Assembly: GCA_905221605.1 (NCBI GenBank)
Contig: CAJNDS010002175.1
Span: 454,902-518,901, forward strand
Length of the DNA: 64,000 bases
Source of the DNA: Symbiodinium natans
Taxonomy: Eukaryota > Sar > Dinophyceae > Suessiales > Symbiodiniaceae
Direction: 5' to 3'
Part shown: positions 21,545 to 32,162 of the stretch, one piece after another
Layout of the letters: each line of letters opens with the position of its first letter
Numbering within the stretch: the stretch's first letter is position 1
Made by a program: the position numbers and the translations under genes
The notes under the pieces: model-generated
What the model saw: the letters and a program-made list of their open reading frames with translations, nothing else
Told to the model about the DNA's origin: nothing
The model's database searches: none

Positions 21545-22035
21545 CCAACCCCCCCCCCCCCCAAACAAAAAAAAATACAACTATAAACCCTTTTTTCCCT
21601 GTAACCCCTATGATAATCCCTATAAACCCCAGAACCCCCCCCAAAAAAAAAAAAAAAAAAACCTATAAACCCTATTTTTTCCCCTGAACCCCGATGATAA
21701 TCCCTAGAAACCCTAGAACCCCCCCCCAACCAAAAAAAAAAACCTATAAACCCTTTTTTTCCCCTGAACCCCTATGATAATCCCTATAAACCCTGAACCC
21801 CCCCCCCCCCCTCCCAAACAAAAAAAACCTATAAACCCTTTTTCCCCGATGATGATCCTTATAAACCCTAGAACCCCCCCCCCTCTCCCCCCCCCAACAA
21901 AAAAAAACCTACAAACCCTTTTTCCCCTATGACAATCCCTATAAACCCTAGAAACCCCAAAGCCCCAACATAAAAAAAAAACCTATAAACCCTTTTTCCC
22001 CTATGATAATCCCCATAAACCCTAGAAACCCCAAA
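21545..22035. repeat. Six-copy ~70-83 bp tandem array
   Basis: Each unit contains a C run, an A run, ACCTATAAACCCTTTTT, CCCCTATGATAATCCCTATA and AACCCTAGAACCCC. The A runs start near 21567, 21642, 21730, 21822, 21899 and 21971. The units differ mainly in homopolymer length. No coding potential. Confidence 0.85.
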
Positions 22036-22669
22036 GCTCTGGGGCCCGACGCAACATCACGGCAGCCCTTGATGCGGAGTGCCTCGAAGAAGTTGAGCGT
22101 AGCAGTTGGTTCATGGGCTTAGGGTTTAGGGGTTTAGGGGTTTAGGGGTTTAGGGGTTTAGGGGTTTAGGGTTTAGGGTTTAGGGTTTAGGGTTTAGGGT
22201 TTCGGGTTTAGTATTTAGGTTTCCCCTGCTACCCCCGCTCCCCCCCCTTAAATAACCTTGATTCGCCTCAATTAGCCCTAAACAGCCTTATTTCTGGGGG
22301 GAACTTAGGGAGGGTAGTTTTGAAGGGGGGTAGTAGGGGAACCCATGATTGGTGTTTAGGGTTTGGGGCTTGGGGCTTGGGGTTTAGGGTTTGCCGTCTA
22401 GGGTTTGGGGAGAGGGCTTGGCGCATAAGGTTTGGTGTTTGGTGTGGGGTGAGGGTTTGGGGTTTAGGAGTTGGGGTTTGGGGGCTTAGGGCATGGGGTT
22501 TAGTTTTTGGGGTTTGGGGTTATGGGGGGAGAGGGGGGGGGGGGGTTGCTACTAAGAACGTACCTTAGATCCCTACTCTATATATATATGGTCACCCCCC
22601 CCCCCTCGACAGACCCCGGAATTGTATTTCCGATCTGTCCAGGAAGCGGGGGGGGGGGAAGAGCACCAC

Positions 22670-23545
22670 TCCAAAATTCCTCGAGTTTCCAAAAATCCAA
22701 AAATCCAAAAATCCCAACCCAAGTTTCGGATTTTTGGAAACTCGAGGAATTTGCTCAAAATCCAAAAAAAACCCAAAATTCCTCGAGTTTCCAAAATCCA
22801 AAAATCCAAAAATCCCAACCCCAGTTTCGGATTTTTGGAAACTCGAGGAATTTGCTCAAAATCCAAAAAAACCCAAAATTCCTCGAGTTTCCAAAAATCC
22901 AAAAATCCAAAAATCCCAACCCCAGTTTCGGATTTTTGGAAACTCGAGCGGGAGCCTCGAAATCCAAAAAAACCCAAAATTCCTCGAGTTTCCAAAATTC
23001 CAAAAATCCAAAAATCCCAACCCCAGTTTCGGATTTTTGGGAACTCGAGGAATTTGCTCAAAATCCAAAAAACCCAAAATTCCTCGAGTTTCCAAAAATC
23101 CAAAAATCCAAAAATCCCAACCCCAGTTTCGGATTTTTGGAAACTCGAGGAATTTGCTCAAAATCCAAAAAAAACCAAAATTCCCCGAGTTTCCAAAAAT
23201 CCGAAACTGGGGTTGGGATTTTTGGATTTTTGGATTTTTGGAAACTCGAGGAATTTTGGGTTTTTTTTGGATTTTGAGCAAATTCCTCGAGTTTCCAAAA
23301 TCCGAAACTGGGGTTGGGATTTTTGGATTTTTGGATGTTTGGAAACTCGAGAATTTTGTTTTTTTTGGATTTTGAGCAAATTCCTCGAGTTTCCAAAAAT
23401 CCGAAACTGGGGTTGGGATTTTTGGATTTTTGGATTTTTGGAAACTCGAGGATTTTTGGGTTTTTTTGGATTTTGAGCAAATTCCTCGAGTTTCCAAAAA
23501 TCCGAAACTTGGGTTGGGATTTTTGGATTTTTGGAAACCCGGGTT
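22670..23545. repeat. CTCGAG satellite arranged as a large inverted repeat
   Basis: Units of about 100 bases contain TTCCTCGAGTTTCC, AAAAATCC triplets, CCCAACCCCAGTTTCGG, GGAAACTCGAGGAA and TTTGCTCAAAATCC. Five copies run one way to about 23,180. The orientation then flips and about three and a half copies run the other way. Every unit is itself palindromic around CTCGAG. The lack of stops gives long frames on both strands with FWKLEEF/PRVSKNPK repeats, but the period is not a multiple of three, so these are not genes. Confidence 0.9.
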
Positions 23546-23579
23546 TTGGTGAGATTCTTTTAGGGGTTCTACACTCATG

Positions 23580-24600
23580 AGAAATATGAAATATATTAAA
23601 AACACAGAGAGCTATGCTAGCAACAGCTACTGGAGTTTAATATTGATTCCTATTCATTTTAATCAAATGCCAAATAATTGGAATACGAGTCTGAGTAATT
23701 GTAACAGCATTCTTCTTCCTAGTTAGTTCTAATAAAAGTCTTAGAATTTTAATAAGCTTCATAACACATTTTATACATATTCCTATTAATCTCAATAGGC
23801 TTCTTATTCATTTTCATAAGATGTCTTACAATTTCTAATTGGGTTCCTTTTGCTTTGACAAGCTTCCTATTCATTTAAAAAGGCTTCTGATTAATTGGAA
23901 TAGGCTTCGTATTCATTTTAACAGGGTTTCTCATTCATGTTGACAGGAAGTCTAATAATGTTCATAGGATTCCTACTAGATTCCACAGTGCTCCGATTAT
24001 GTTTTTAAATACTGTTCCCTATTCATTTCAATTGGACTCGAAGTAATGTTATTGTAACTCTTATTTGTTTTATTGGCAATCCTATAAATTAAATGTTTTA
24101 ATAGGGTTCATTATAATTCTAACAGTACGACTCTTATTGTTTTAAGTTTTGAAGGGTCCACATTACTTTTTTTATAGAATTTTATTGGCTCCTCTTAATC
24201 CTTTAATAGGATTCATCTTCATGTTAAACGGATTCCTTTTACTCTTACAAAGAAGTCATAGATTCTTTTGTAGGGTTCCTATCAATTTTAATAGCATCCC
24301 TATGAATTCTAAAGGGTTCCTATTCATTTGAATGGCCTTCCTATGGTTCCTCTGAATTTAGGACGCCAAGAAATTTCAATAGGAGCTTCTACGTATTTCA
24401 ACTAGGTTCTTATTAATTGTACTAGGATTCTTACTAAGTTTCCAAAAAGACTCGTCTTAATTTCAATAGGGTTCTCATTCATCCCTATTGATTTAAATAG
24501 GATTCCTATTGAACTCATACGAAGCCTATGAATCCTAATAAACTTAATAGGAACCCAAGTAAAACTAAGAGCAATCTTATTAGAATTAATAGCAATCCAC
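23580..24600. repeat. AT-rich degenerate minisatellite, ~22-24 bp unit
   Basis: Diverged repeats of a unit near TTTTAATAGGATTCCTATTCA fill the region (for example around 23760-23960). Towards 24,490-24,600 the unit appears in reverse orientation (CCTATGAATCCTAATAAACT). No telomere heptamer occurs here. Stop codons are frequent and no gene is visible. Confidence 0.7.
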
Positions 24601-25767
24601 GATGTCGAGCAAATTGTTCAGGTCCTTACAGCATGCGCCCTTCTCACATCTGTCTGCATCTTTCATTGCGAACACAAAACCGTACCAATCGAAAAAATAT
24701 GCTCTATTGTGTGTTAACGTGTCTGGCTACTGTGTGCAGCTATGCTGTCCGTCGCGCCCTCAGCCTTTTTTTCGCTTCCGGGGTCTGTCGAGGGGGGGGG
24801 GGGGTGAGCATATATATATATATATATAATGATATTATAATATATTAATAATATAATATAATATACTACAATATAATATAATATATATATATATACACAC
24901 CCTTTAAGGGCTGATAAATGGTACCTCTTTCCCTTATTTTCTACTAAGACCCAATAGGTTTTGGGGTTCAGGGGGATGAGGCCCCGACGCAAAGAGCGCA
25001 GCTGGAACTGACCAGCTGCTCCAAAGCCATGGCACTCCACCCCAGCTTGCGGGATTTAGGGTTTAGGGTTTAGGGTTTAGGGTTTAGGGTTTAGGGTTTG
25101 GGGTTTGGGGTTTGGGGTTTAGGGTTTTGGGGATGTAGGGGTTCAGGGGTTGAGGGGGTTTAGGAGGTTCAGGGCTTTAGGGTTTACGGGTCAGGGTGTA
25201 GGGAGCAAGGTTAAGGGGGTTTAAGGGTTTCGGGTATAGGTTGCCCTTAGTAGGGTTGTGTGCCCTTCATAACAGAGGGCCTGCAGTAATTCTAAAGCCT
25301 AAACCCAAAACCCAACACCCAAAACCACAGTGATGTTAGCAAGCAAAGTAGGCCCAGCTGTGCAAGCAATATGGGCCTCGGGCTGCAACTTCGTTCGGTT
25401 CCGAAGTGGAGCGGGGAGTCAGCTGCCACAATAATCAGGGTTTAGGGTTTAGGGTTTGGGATGGCGCAGTGTAACTAGCAGTTCATTCGCATACTATACG
25501 CTTGTTGCTCGCACGCGGACAAGAAAGAAACTTCCGCATCCGAATAAGAAACAGTTCTGAAACCATCGCGGTTCGCCAAGTATGAGCGCTGTTTCGGAAA
25601 CTCTTAACTGCCAGTTATGTAAACTCAAGATGGCTGAGGTAGATGAAACAAGGGCTTGGAATTTAGGGTAGAATCCCCACAAGCCTTCACCAAATTGAAA
25701 GCCACCCACGCCCCCACCCCACCAGTCCAGCCCACACAAGCAACTGCGAGAGAGAGACGGAGCGAGC

Positions 25768-25820
25768 TAGAGAGAGAGAGAGAGAGAGACAGGGAGTGTG
25801 TGTGTGTGTGTGTGCGTGTG
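25768..25820 (+). repeat. AG and GT microsatellites
   Basis: GAGAGAGA at about 25772-25789 and GTGTGTGT at about 25796-25812 produce the Ser/Leu and Thr/His minus-strand frames seen here. Confidence 0.9.
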
Positions 25821-25893
25821 ACAGTGAGTGTGTATGTGTGAGTGGGAGCAAAAGAGAGAAATAGCGTGAGATAGGAGGGAGATGGGGGAGAGA

Positions 25894-26036
25894 TGAACAC
25901 ACGTGCCAGCGCGCGCTGCTTCTTCCGCTCCTCACGAGACGCGAGACCTCATTCGAGCAAAGCTGTACGCAAGTTTGGGGAGGAAGCCGCTGTGCTCGAC
26001 CTTCAAAAGGACGCCACAGGGGGGTTCCGGGCTTAG
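25894..26036 (+). CDS. Short open frame with ATG, possible first exon
   Basis: ATG at 25894 opens 47 codons to TAG, beginning MNTRASARCFFRSSRDARPH and containing KFGEEAAVLDLQKDATGG. Third positions favour G/C in part. Phenylalanine, serine and arginine early on could suit a targeting peptide, but that is inference. Another frame on the same strand is also open. Confidence 0.3.
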
Positions 26037-26406
26037 GGTACGACATGGGGGGATACGTGTGAGGGATTCTGTGGGTGAAATTGTAAGTACGTGTAGGTCT
26101 TCTTAGAGTTGAGGGGGAACATCCATCATCCTAGTCCCACACCCATATCCCTGAGAGGTTTCTCTCGTTTCGAGATCAGGGATCATCTAGCATCTAGCAA
26201 GTTTAGGTTTAGGGGTTGAGTTTAGGGTTTAGGGTTCAGAGATCAAGGCAAAGCGGTTAAGATCTCAGGTTTACGGCCATGAGCACGCCCAATAGATGCC
26301 GCATACTGTAGTGGTTCCAGTTTTGAGTTTTGGGGTACACGGTTGTCGTCTTCGTTTCTCGATGTGCGCACTCCACGGCGAGATTCAAACAAGAGTCACT
26401 TGTTTT

Positions 26407-26408
<2 letters not shown>

Positions 26409-26440
<32 letters not shown>
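26409..26440. repeat. Poly-G run of about 31 bases
   Basis: The longest uninterrupted G run in the window, immediately followed by TTAGGGTTTAGGG. Runs this long could form quadruplexes and are prone to length error. Confidence 0.85.
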
Positions 26441-26442
<2 letters not shown>

Positions 26443-26929
26443 GGGTTTAGGGTTCAGGGTTCAGGGTTTAGGGCTAGGGTTTAGGGTTTAGGGTGTCAGG
26501 TTGGAGTGCATGGCAGCAACTAGCCACGGGTGCCCGAGCGAGCGCAGCTCGGCAAGCCGAAGCAACATCGCTCTTGCCGGAACACCGAACCCCGAAGCCC
26601 AAAAACCCATCCTACTGAACCCTAACCACTAAACCTCAAGCAAATGCAAATGTAGGGGGGGTAGGGGGGATGGTTCTCTTTTGGGTGTGGAATAAGCCCC
26701 AAATCCATCCTATTGCCCCAAACACATACGACTAACAGACTAACATGCAAGGCGGGGGGGAGGGGTGGGGAGGGGATGGTTCTCTAAATGATGAGTGGAG
26801 CCTCTAAGCCCCAGACCCATCCTATCCCCAAACAAGTAAAAGAGGATAGAGGGACTCTCTAAACTAGGGGTGCTTTCCTGGGGTACCTGTAATTAGTGGG
26901 TGCCTCATTTGTTTCTGAATAAAGGGATA

Positions 26930-27215
26930 AAGGGGTTTAGGGTTTAGGGTTTAGGGTTTAGGGTTTAGGGTTTAGGGTTTAGGGTTTAGGGTTTAGGGTT
27001 TAGGGTGGCCATAGCTTAGCACTTAGAGAACTGCTCAAATCGAAGCTGTCGAACAAACCTCTGCCCGGGCTCGCCAAGCTTGTCGTGCTTCGGTGTCTAT
27101 GTCTAGGGTTTAGGGTTTAGGGTTTAGGGTTTAGGGTTTAGGGTTTAGGGTTTAGGGTTTAGGGTTTAGGGTTTGGGGTTTGGGGTTTGGGGTTTAGGGT
27201 TTAGGGTTTAGGGTT
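26930..27215 (+). repeat. Two TTTAGGG arrays around a 100-base island
   Basis: Arrays at about 26935-27005 and 27103-27215 (with a TTTGGGG block) flank an island open on both strands. Its minus frame ends in a stop after KLGEPGQRFVRQLRFEQF. The island cannot be assigned with confidence. Confidence 0.8.
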
Positions 27216-28046
27216 TCCTGAAAACGGCCCAAGTTGCTCAGAAACGAGGAGTCTGCGGTATAGGGTTGAGGCCTTTGGGGGCTTGAGGGGAGGGGATTTA
27301 GGGATTTTCGGCTTCCGAGGATGGGGCTTTACAGTTTAGGGTTACAGTGGCTAGTCGGTTGCGGGCTCGGTTCGTCTCTTCACGTGCCGGGGTGAGCAAC
27401 CCTGCACACAGACCTAAATCCCTTAGAACCCAAAACCCAACCCTAAACCCTAAGCCCTCAGCTGCCCCCCACCGAACCCGGAATACCCGACGCATGTCAT
27501 GTCCAGATTCTTACCGATAAACCCGTTTCTTGCCGGAGGTAAGAATCTGGCACTGAACTCGATAAGCGAAGACCTACTTGATTTGTAGGTTCCGAAGATC
27601 CGATGAAACAAAAAATAGGTCTTGTGCTCCTGAGCTAGGTCATCCCTCTGAAGCCCAAACCCCCCCCCTCCCCCCCCCTTTCCACAGGGCTTAAAGCCAG
27701 TTGCCTGCGGCCCGATAACCCCGAACCCCAAGGCCCGAGACGGTTTAGGGTTTGGGGTCTAGGGGATAGGCCGGAAGCGGCGGCTTTCTTGCAGCTGACC
27801 TAAGAACCCTACAAACCAGGGGTGGGGCTTCTGGTTGAGGGTTGAGGGTTTGCTTACACAAAAGGCGGTTGTTGGGCTCCTACATCCTACCCTAAACCCA
27901 CCCTAAACCCTAAACCCTAAACCCCAAACCCTAAACCCTAAACCCTAGACTCACGCTAAGCCCCCTTTTTTGGCGGAGCCCGGGGCCATGATCTCCCACC
28001 CAAAGGGTCCATGTACCCATAGATACTTCCGACCTGAAAAGGGCAC

Positions 28047-28142
28047 CCTAAACCCTAAACCCTAAACCCTAAACCCTAAACCCTAAACCCTAAACCCTAA
28101 ACCCTAAACCCTAAACCCTAAACCCTAAACCCTTAACCCTAA
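28047..28142 (-). repeat. CCCTAAA array inside a possible inverted-repeat element
   Basis: About 12 units lie between CAAAGGGTCCATGTACCC (28,002) and GGGGACCCTTTGGGTCATG (28,143), whose ends are roughly inverted copies. The tract may sit within an older element. Confidence 0.75.
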
Positions 28143-28535
28143 GGGGACCCTTTGGGTCATGCATATTTGGGCCTTTCAGTGACCGACTCGTCCCCGCGTT
28201 CGCTTGGGCTCACCTCCAGGGCATGGAGCTCAGCAGGAAGTGTGGGGCTTGGGGGTTTGATTTTTTTGGTTTGTTAGTTTTTTTTTGGTGGGTTTTGCTT
28301 TTTTGGTAATATTTGGAGTTTGTTTTTTCTATTTGGGGGGGTTGTTTTTTTGGGGTGCTTGGTTTTTTGGGTTTGGGGTTTATAGGGTGTAGGGTTAGGG
28401 TTTCGGGTTTAGAGGGTCTATCGGGTTGACAGGGCTTAGAGCCTTGATAGGGTTTAATGCTGGACCTGCTTTATTTCGTGTGTTCCCCTACCCCCTCTCC
28501 CCCCCCCCCCCGGAACAGTCGAAGCTGATTCTCAC

Positions 28536-28960
28536 CCTTTAAACAAGCTCGCAGAGTGACGTCGCTGGGGACGCCAAGGTAGCGTGCCAGAAAGCCCGCC
28601 GTGAATGACATGTTGACACGGCTTCTCAATTTTCGGCTGAACACGCACGCGAAGTTGGAGAGCTCAACAGCGAAGCGGCTTGTCGGATTGCAAGCATCCT
28701 GACGCTCCTCCCCAAGACTCCCAGGAGGCCCTATATCCAAGGGGCTATACGCTCGGATGGGCTTTTCGCTGCTTCTCGAACTGGAGTCAGCTTCCCACTC
28801 TCTGTGGAGGCAGCCCGAGCGGCCTGTGCGGAGATTGATCCGACATCAGGGTCGTGGTCGACCTGGTCGTCCCAAATGGCCCTGGTGCGCACACTGCGAG
28901 ACCCGTAACGCGGGACAATGGCGGAGGGACCCAGCCCAACCGTTCGGCCGGTGGTGATGT
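28536..28960 (-). CDS. Coding-like segment, probably frameshifted or two exons (unknown)
   Basis: The minus strand reads about 70 open codons (28,960 to 28,731) with AIVPRYGSRSVRTRAIWDDQ and VGSISAQAARAASTESGKL. A second frame then runs to 28,536 with FAVELSNFACVFSRKLRSR and MSFTAGFLARYLGVPSDVT and ends at a consensus-like donor AAGG|GTGAGA. G/C dominates the third position. The change of frame near 28,735 may be a frameshift, an unseen intron, or evidence that one half is chance. The plus strand is also open over 28757-28957. Confidence 0.45.
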
Positions 28961-29227
28961 AGGCTGCGTCCTTGTTGTGGTTGTAGGGCTTAGGGTTTAT
29001 AGGGTTTATCGGGTTCATAGAGTGTAGGGTTTCAGGACCTGGGGTCTCTCAACTGGCCCGAAGCCCGAAATCCTAAGCCCAAAAAACAATGCCCGCACTG
29101 AAGCCCAAAGCCAATAAGCCCTAAGAACGAACATTCTCAGGACCCCGGCTGCCACGTCGTGATCTCCGCCGTGCCCCAACCCTAGCCCCATCATGTCGCG
29201 GTACCAACGACTCCATTTCGGGTTAGG

Positions 29228-29320
29228 GTTTAGGGTTTAGGGTTTGGGGTTTGGGGTTTGGGGTTTGGGGTTTGGGGTTTGGGGTTTGGGGTTTGGGGTT
29301 TGGGGTTTGGGGTTTGGGGA
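29228..29320 (+). repeat. Homogenised TTTGGGG (T3G4) array
   Basis: About twelve TTTGGGG units after two TTTAGGG units. T3G4 differs from the canonical heptamer by a single A to G change. A second T3G4 block lies at 30010-30110. Confidence 0.9.
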
Positions 29321-29877
29321 GCCCCCGGATTTTTGCCAGGTGCCAGCGCGGGGGCCGATGCAAGTATTGGCCCCCCCCCCTTCTGGCCTCTACATTCGCT
29401 ATATAAATTACGGTACACCTTAGAAATATACCTAAACCCAAAAACCAAAAACTGATAAACCCGAAACCCTGAACCCTAAACCCTGAACCCTATAAGCCCT
29501 GAGCCTTCCCAGCTTTGAGATCGAATGGTCCGCCCTTCTCCCGTAGAATCCTGAGCAGCGCCAGTCACTCGATAGGAGCCACTATTGTGACAATTGTGCA
29601 TGGGGCTTAGGGTTTAGGGTTAGGGTTTAGGGTTTAGGGTCTAGGGTCATGCACACATCAAGCCTGGTTGAGAAGCTCTTCTAGAGGCGGCGACCCATTT
29701 CTGAGGCTCATGTTTTGGGCCTCTAGGCTTGCAGGGGTAGGGTTTAGGGTTTAGGGTTTGGGGTTTAGGGTTTGGGGTTCAGGGTTTAGGGTGTAGGGTT
29801 TAGAGTTTAGGGTTTGGGGTTTAGGGTTTGGGGTTTAGGGCTTCTTCAAGGGCTCACAAACAGGGCGAGGTACTTGT

Positions 29878-29943
29878 TGCTGGTGTCCGTCACAACACAG
29901 CCCAACTGCATAGCCATGTAGTTCTGCCTCGGCGGAAGCTTCT
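29878..29943 (-). CDS. Candidate exon (unknown protein)
   Basis: Minus-strand acceptor GCCGAGGCAG and donor TTT|GTGAGC enclose 22 codons, NYMAMQLGCVVTDTSNKY onward, with about 17 of 22 third positions G or C. It is downstream of the acyltransferase exons on the same strand, so it might be a later exon of that gene or of a neighbour. No family recognised. Confidence 0.45.
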
Positions 29944-30006
29944 CAGAACTGGGTAGTGCAAAGTGGGGTTTGGGGTTAGGGTTTAGGGTTTGGGGTTTGG
30001 GGTTTA

Positions 30007-30115
30007 GGGTTTAGGGTTTAGGGTTTGGGGTTTGGGGTTTGGGGTTTGGGGTTTGGGGTTTGGGGTTTGGGGTTTGGGGCTTGGGGCTTGGGGCTTGGGG
30101 CTTGGGGCTTGGGGT
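30007..30115 (+). repeat. TTTGGGG then CTTGGGG variant array
   Basis: Three TTTAGGG, about nine TTTGGGG, then five CTTGGGG units. Successive mutations are each amplified as a block, giving a readable history within one array. Confidence 0.9.
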
Positions 30116-30443
30116 TTAAAGTTCAGGGTGTGGGTTTACGGGGGGGGACCCCTAAAATAGACCCCAAATAGTAGGATTTCCCCTTTTAATAAGGAACCCA
30201 GAAAGGTACCCCCTCATTTAATTTCGGAAACCCCCAAGTGCCCTAAGCTGGGCTCTCGTAATAGCAGCCTGATGTCGAAGCTACTTACTATACGTTCCTG
30301 TTGCGAAGAGAGCTCCTACTTCTCAGCAACCCTAAACCCTAAACCCTTAACCCTAAACCCTAAACCCTAAACCCTAAACCCTAAAACTGGCGAGGCCACT
30401 TGGGGATCGGTACGGGAAGCCTCGAAGTCCTCAAGCCCTCTAA

Positions 30444-30565
30444 CTTGGGATGTTCCCCCTTTATCCTAACGGTCCTTAATCCTGAACCCTAAACCCTAAA
30501 CCCTAAACCTTAGGGGGTACCATGCTCCCTATTAAGGACCGTGAGTAGAAGGGAGAACATCCCAA
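30444..30565. mobile_element. MITE-like element with a CCCTAAA tract in its centre
   Basis: CTTGGGATGTTCCCCCTTTAT pairs with AGTAGAAGGGAGAACATCCCAA, and CGGTCCTTAAT with ATTAAGGACCG. Between the inner arms, where other copies have GGGATTCTAATAGGGGGTAC, there are about four CCCTAAA units. The tract sits inside the element, close to its axis of symmetry. Confidence 0.85.
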
Positions 30566-31227
30566 CCTCTAACCCTACACCCAAAAAAGTTCCTTGAGTC
30601 CTTGCCCTCTCGGCACACTTTCAAGTTCGACCTGCCCTTATGGACAAAGCAGAAAGGAAAGGTTACGCAAGAGAGTTTCCGAGAAAAGGGGTGCCCATTT
30701 TTTTTTTGGGGGGGGGATCCCTATGAAGAGACTTCTTTACCGACCCCTAAACCCAAACCCTAGACACAAAGCGGGGGTGGAGCGTCCCCTTCTTGGGGAA
30801 ATACCCATGTAGCCAATCTTTTTGAGGCTATAGGCGACTATGTTGGGCATTGGGGCGCCAGTCGTGGGAGGGTAGCATTCAGTGCGAAATTCTGGCGATT
30901 GTGCTGGGTTCAACTACGCAAGCTATAACTGCCTGAGAAACTACATGTGCCCGACAGGGTTTAGGGTTTAGGGTTTGAGAGCTCATGTACTACCCAGGTA
31001 CGAGCATGGCTGGAGTTGTGACGTGGGCTCCATGCGCATGCTGCTCATTTCGAAGCGAATTTGGGTTTAGGGTTTAGGGTTTAGGGTTTAGGGTTTAGGG
31101 TTTAGGGTTTAGGGTTTCGGGTTTCGGGTTTAGGGTTTAGGGTTTAGGGTTTAGGGCCAAAGCCCGAAGCCGAAACTCCTAAACCCTACTTTCTGAGCTC
31201 TCTGAGCTAGACTGAGGCAGGGTGCAC

Positions 31228-31275
31228 ATTGCTGGCGAACAGCACAGGATCTGCGATTTCCTGGGCATTCATGTT
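31228..31275 (-). CDS. Acyltransferase exon (DPVLFASN block)
   Basis: Acceptor AAGCTTCCAG and donor AAT|GTGCAC enclose 16 codons in phase 0 at both ends. NMNAQEIADPVLFASN resembles the stretch after the catalytic region of LPCAT/LPEAT proteins, where an acidic residue, DP, a hydrophobic pair, A and N are usual before a VR..MA segment. It joins in phase to the exon at 32063-32113. The opposite strand is also open. The assignment rests on the motif and on the order of exons. The next exon towards the C terminus was not identified with confidence. Confidence 0.65.
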
Positions 31276-31741
31276 CTGGAAGCTTTCTTGCAAACCGAAA
31301 CCCCAAACCCTAAACCCCAACCAAGAATCCCAAACCCTGAGTCCTGAACCCCAAGCCCGAAAAAACCCTAAACCCTGAAGCCCCCAAACTCTGAGCCCTA
31401 AACATCTAATCGCGGAACCCTAAACCCTAAACCCTAAACCCCCGGCAGATGATTGGTTGGAATGTTGAGGCTGAAACATTCAGGATAGAATTAGGATTTG
31501 CGCAACTCTTCGTACCCTCAAACCTTCAATAGAAACTACATAAGCCGAGCAGCCCTACATCAGAATGTACCGTATATACCCGAAAAAATCCTAAACCATC
31601 CATTTCCTGCACTAAACCAGAAACCCCAACCTTATTCCGTGCAGAATCCTTGGCTATGGCCATTGTGCCCTGAAAACCCTAACCCTAAACCCTAAACCCT
31701 AAACCCTAAACCCTAAACCCTAAGCCCTAAACTCCCCTGGC

Positions 31742-31844
31742 TGGTTCTTACAGCGTAGGGAAAAAGGGAATGAGGACTCTATACAAACCCTTAAAGGATA
31801 TATGAAGGGCCCTAAAAATTCCCTCATTCCCTACTAGGAACCAG
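31742..31844. mobile_element. MITE-like element, GGGAATGAGG family
   Basis: CTGGTTCTTACAGCGTAGGG with GGGAATGAGG pairs with CCCTCATTCCCTACTAGGAACCAG. It is related to the element at 13879-14007 and lies inside an intron of the acyltransferase model. Confidence 0.75.
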
Positions 31845-32062
31845 GGGGCCGAACCTCACACATACCCTACTGGAGCCTTGAAAGCCTTGTACGCTCTAGA
31901 GGCCCACAGCCTAACCTTAAAGGCTACGACAGAAAACCCACATGAACCCGCTAACGGTTTCCGGTTTAGGGTTTAGGGTTAAAGTTTAGGGTTTAGGGTA
32001 TAGGGTTTAGGGTTTAGGGATAAAGTTTAGGGTTTAGGGTTTAGGGGGGTGCCCTACAACAC

Positions 32063-32113
32063 TGAAGATTGCTGCGACGTGGCCGCAGCAGTCGGCTCCC
32101 AGATTTCCATGAC
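32063..32113 (-). CDS. Acyltransferase exon (between GAF..PV and DPVLF blocks)
   Basis: Acceptor GGCACGTAAAG and donor TCA|GTGTTG enclose 17 codons in phase 0, VMEIWEPTAAATSQQSS. In LPCAT/LPEAT proteins this position holds a hydrophobic strand followed by a proline (typically LPVY.PS) and an acidic or polar linker. WEPT fits that pattern but is not a strong match on its own. Support comes from the exact phase on both sides. Confidence 0.5.
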
Positions 32114-32162
32114 CTTTACGTGCCTGGGGGGAGACAAACAGGTGAAACCCTTAAACCGAGTC

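Larger units (their letters stand above)
22581..24830. mobile_element. About 2.2 kb insertion with long terminal inverted repeats
   Basis: The left end (TATATATATGGTCACCC..CTCGACAGACCCCGGAA) and the right end (TTCCGGGGTCTGTCGAGGG..GTGAGCATATATATA) are inverted copies of about 45 bases, including an unusual C/G run. Everything between them lacks TTTAGGG, although the motif is dense on both sides. That abrupt change supports a discrete insertion. Inside are an inverted CTCGAG satellite (22670-23545) and an AT-rich minisatellite (23580-24600). No transposase reading frame is visible, so this would be a non-autonomous element. Confidence 0.75.

Noticed and set aside
22573-23605. Reading frames up to 284 codons over the CTCGAG satellite on both strands
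   Set aside because: They are translations of a roughly 100-base repeat whose period is not a multiple of three. The same peptides appear in all frames and both strands, so no frame is under selection.
31443-31532. Very protein-like plus-strand frame RQMIGWNVEAETFRIELG
   Set aside because: It lies in an intron of the acyltransferase on the opposite strand. With six frames, open runs of 30 codons are expected by chance at this base composition. I kept it only as a warning about short islands.
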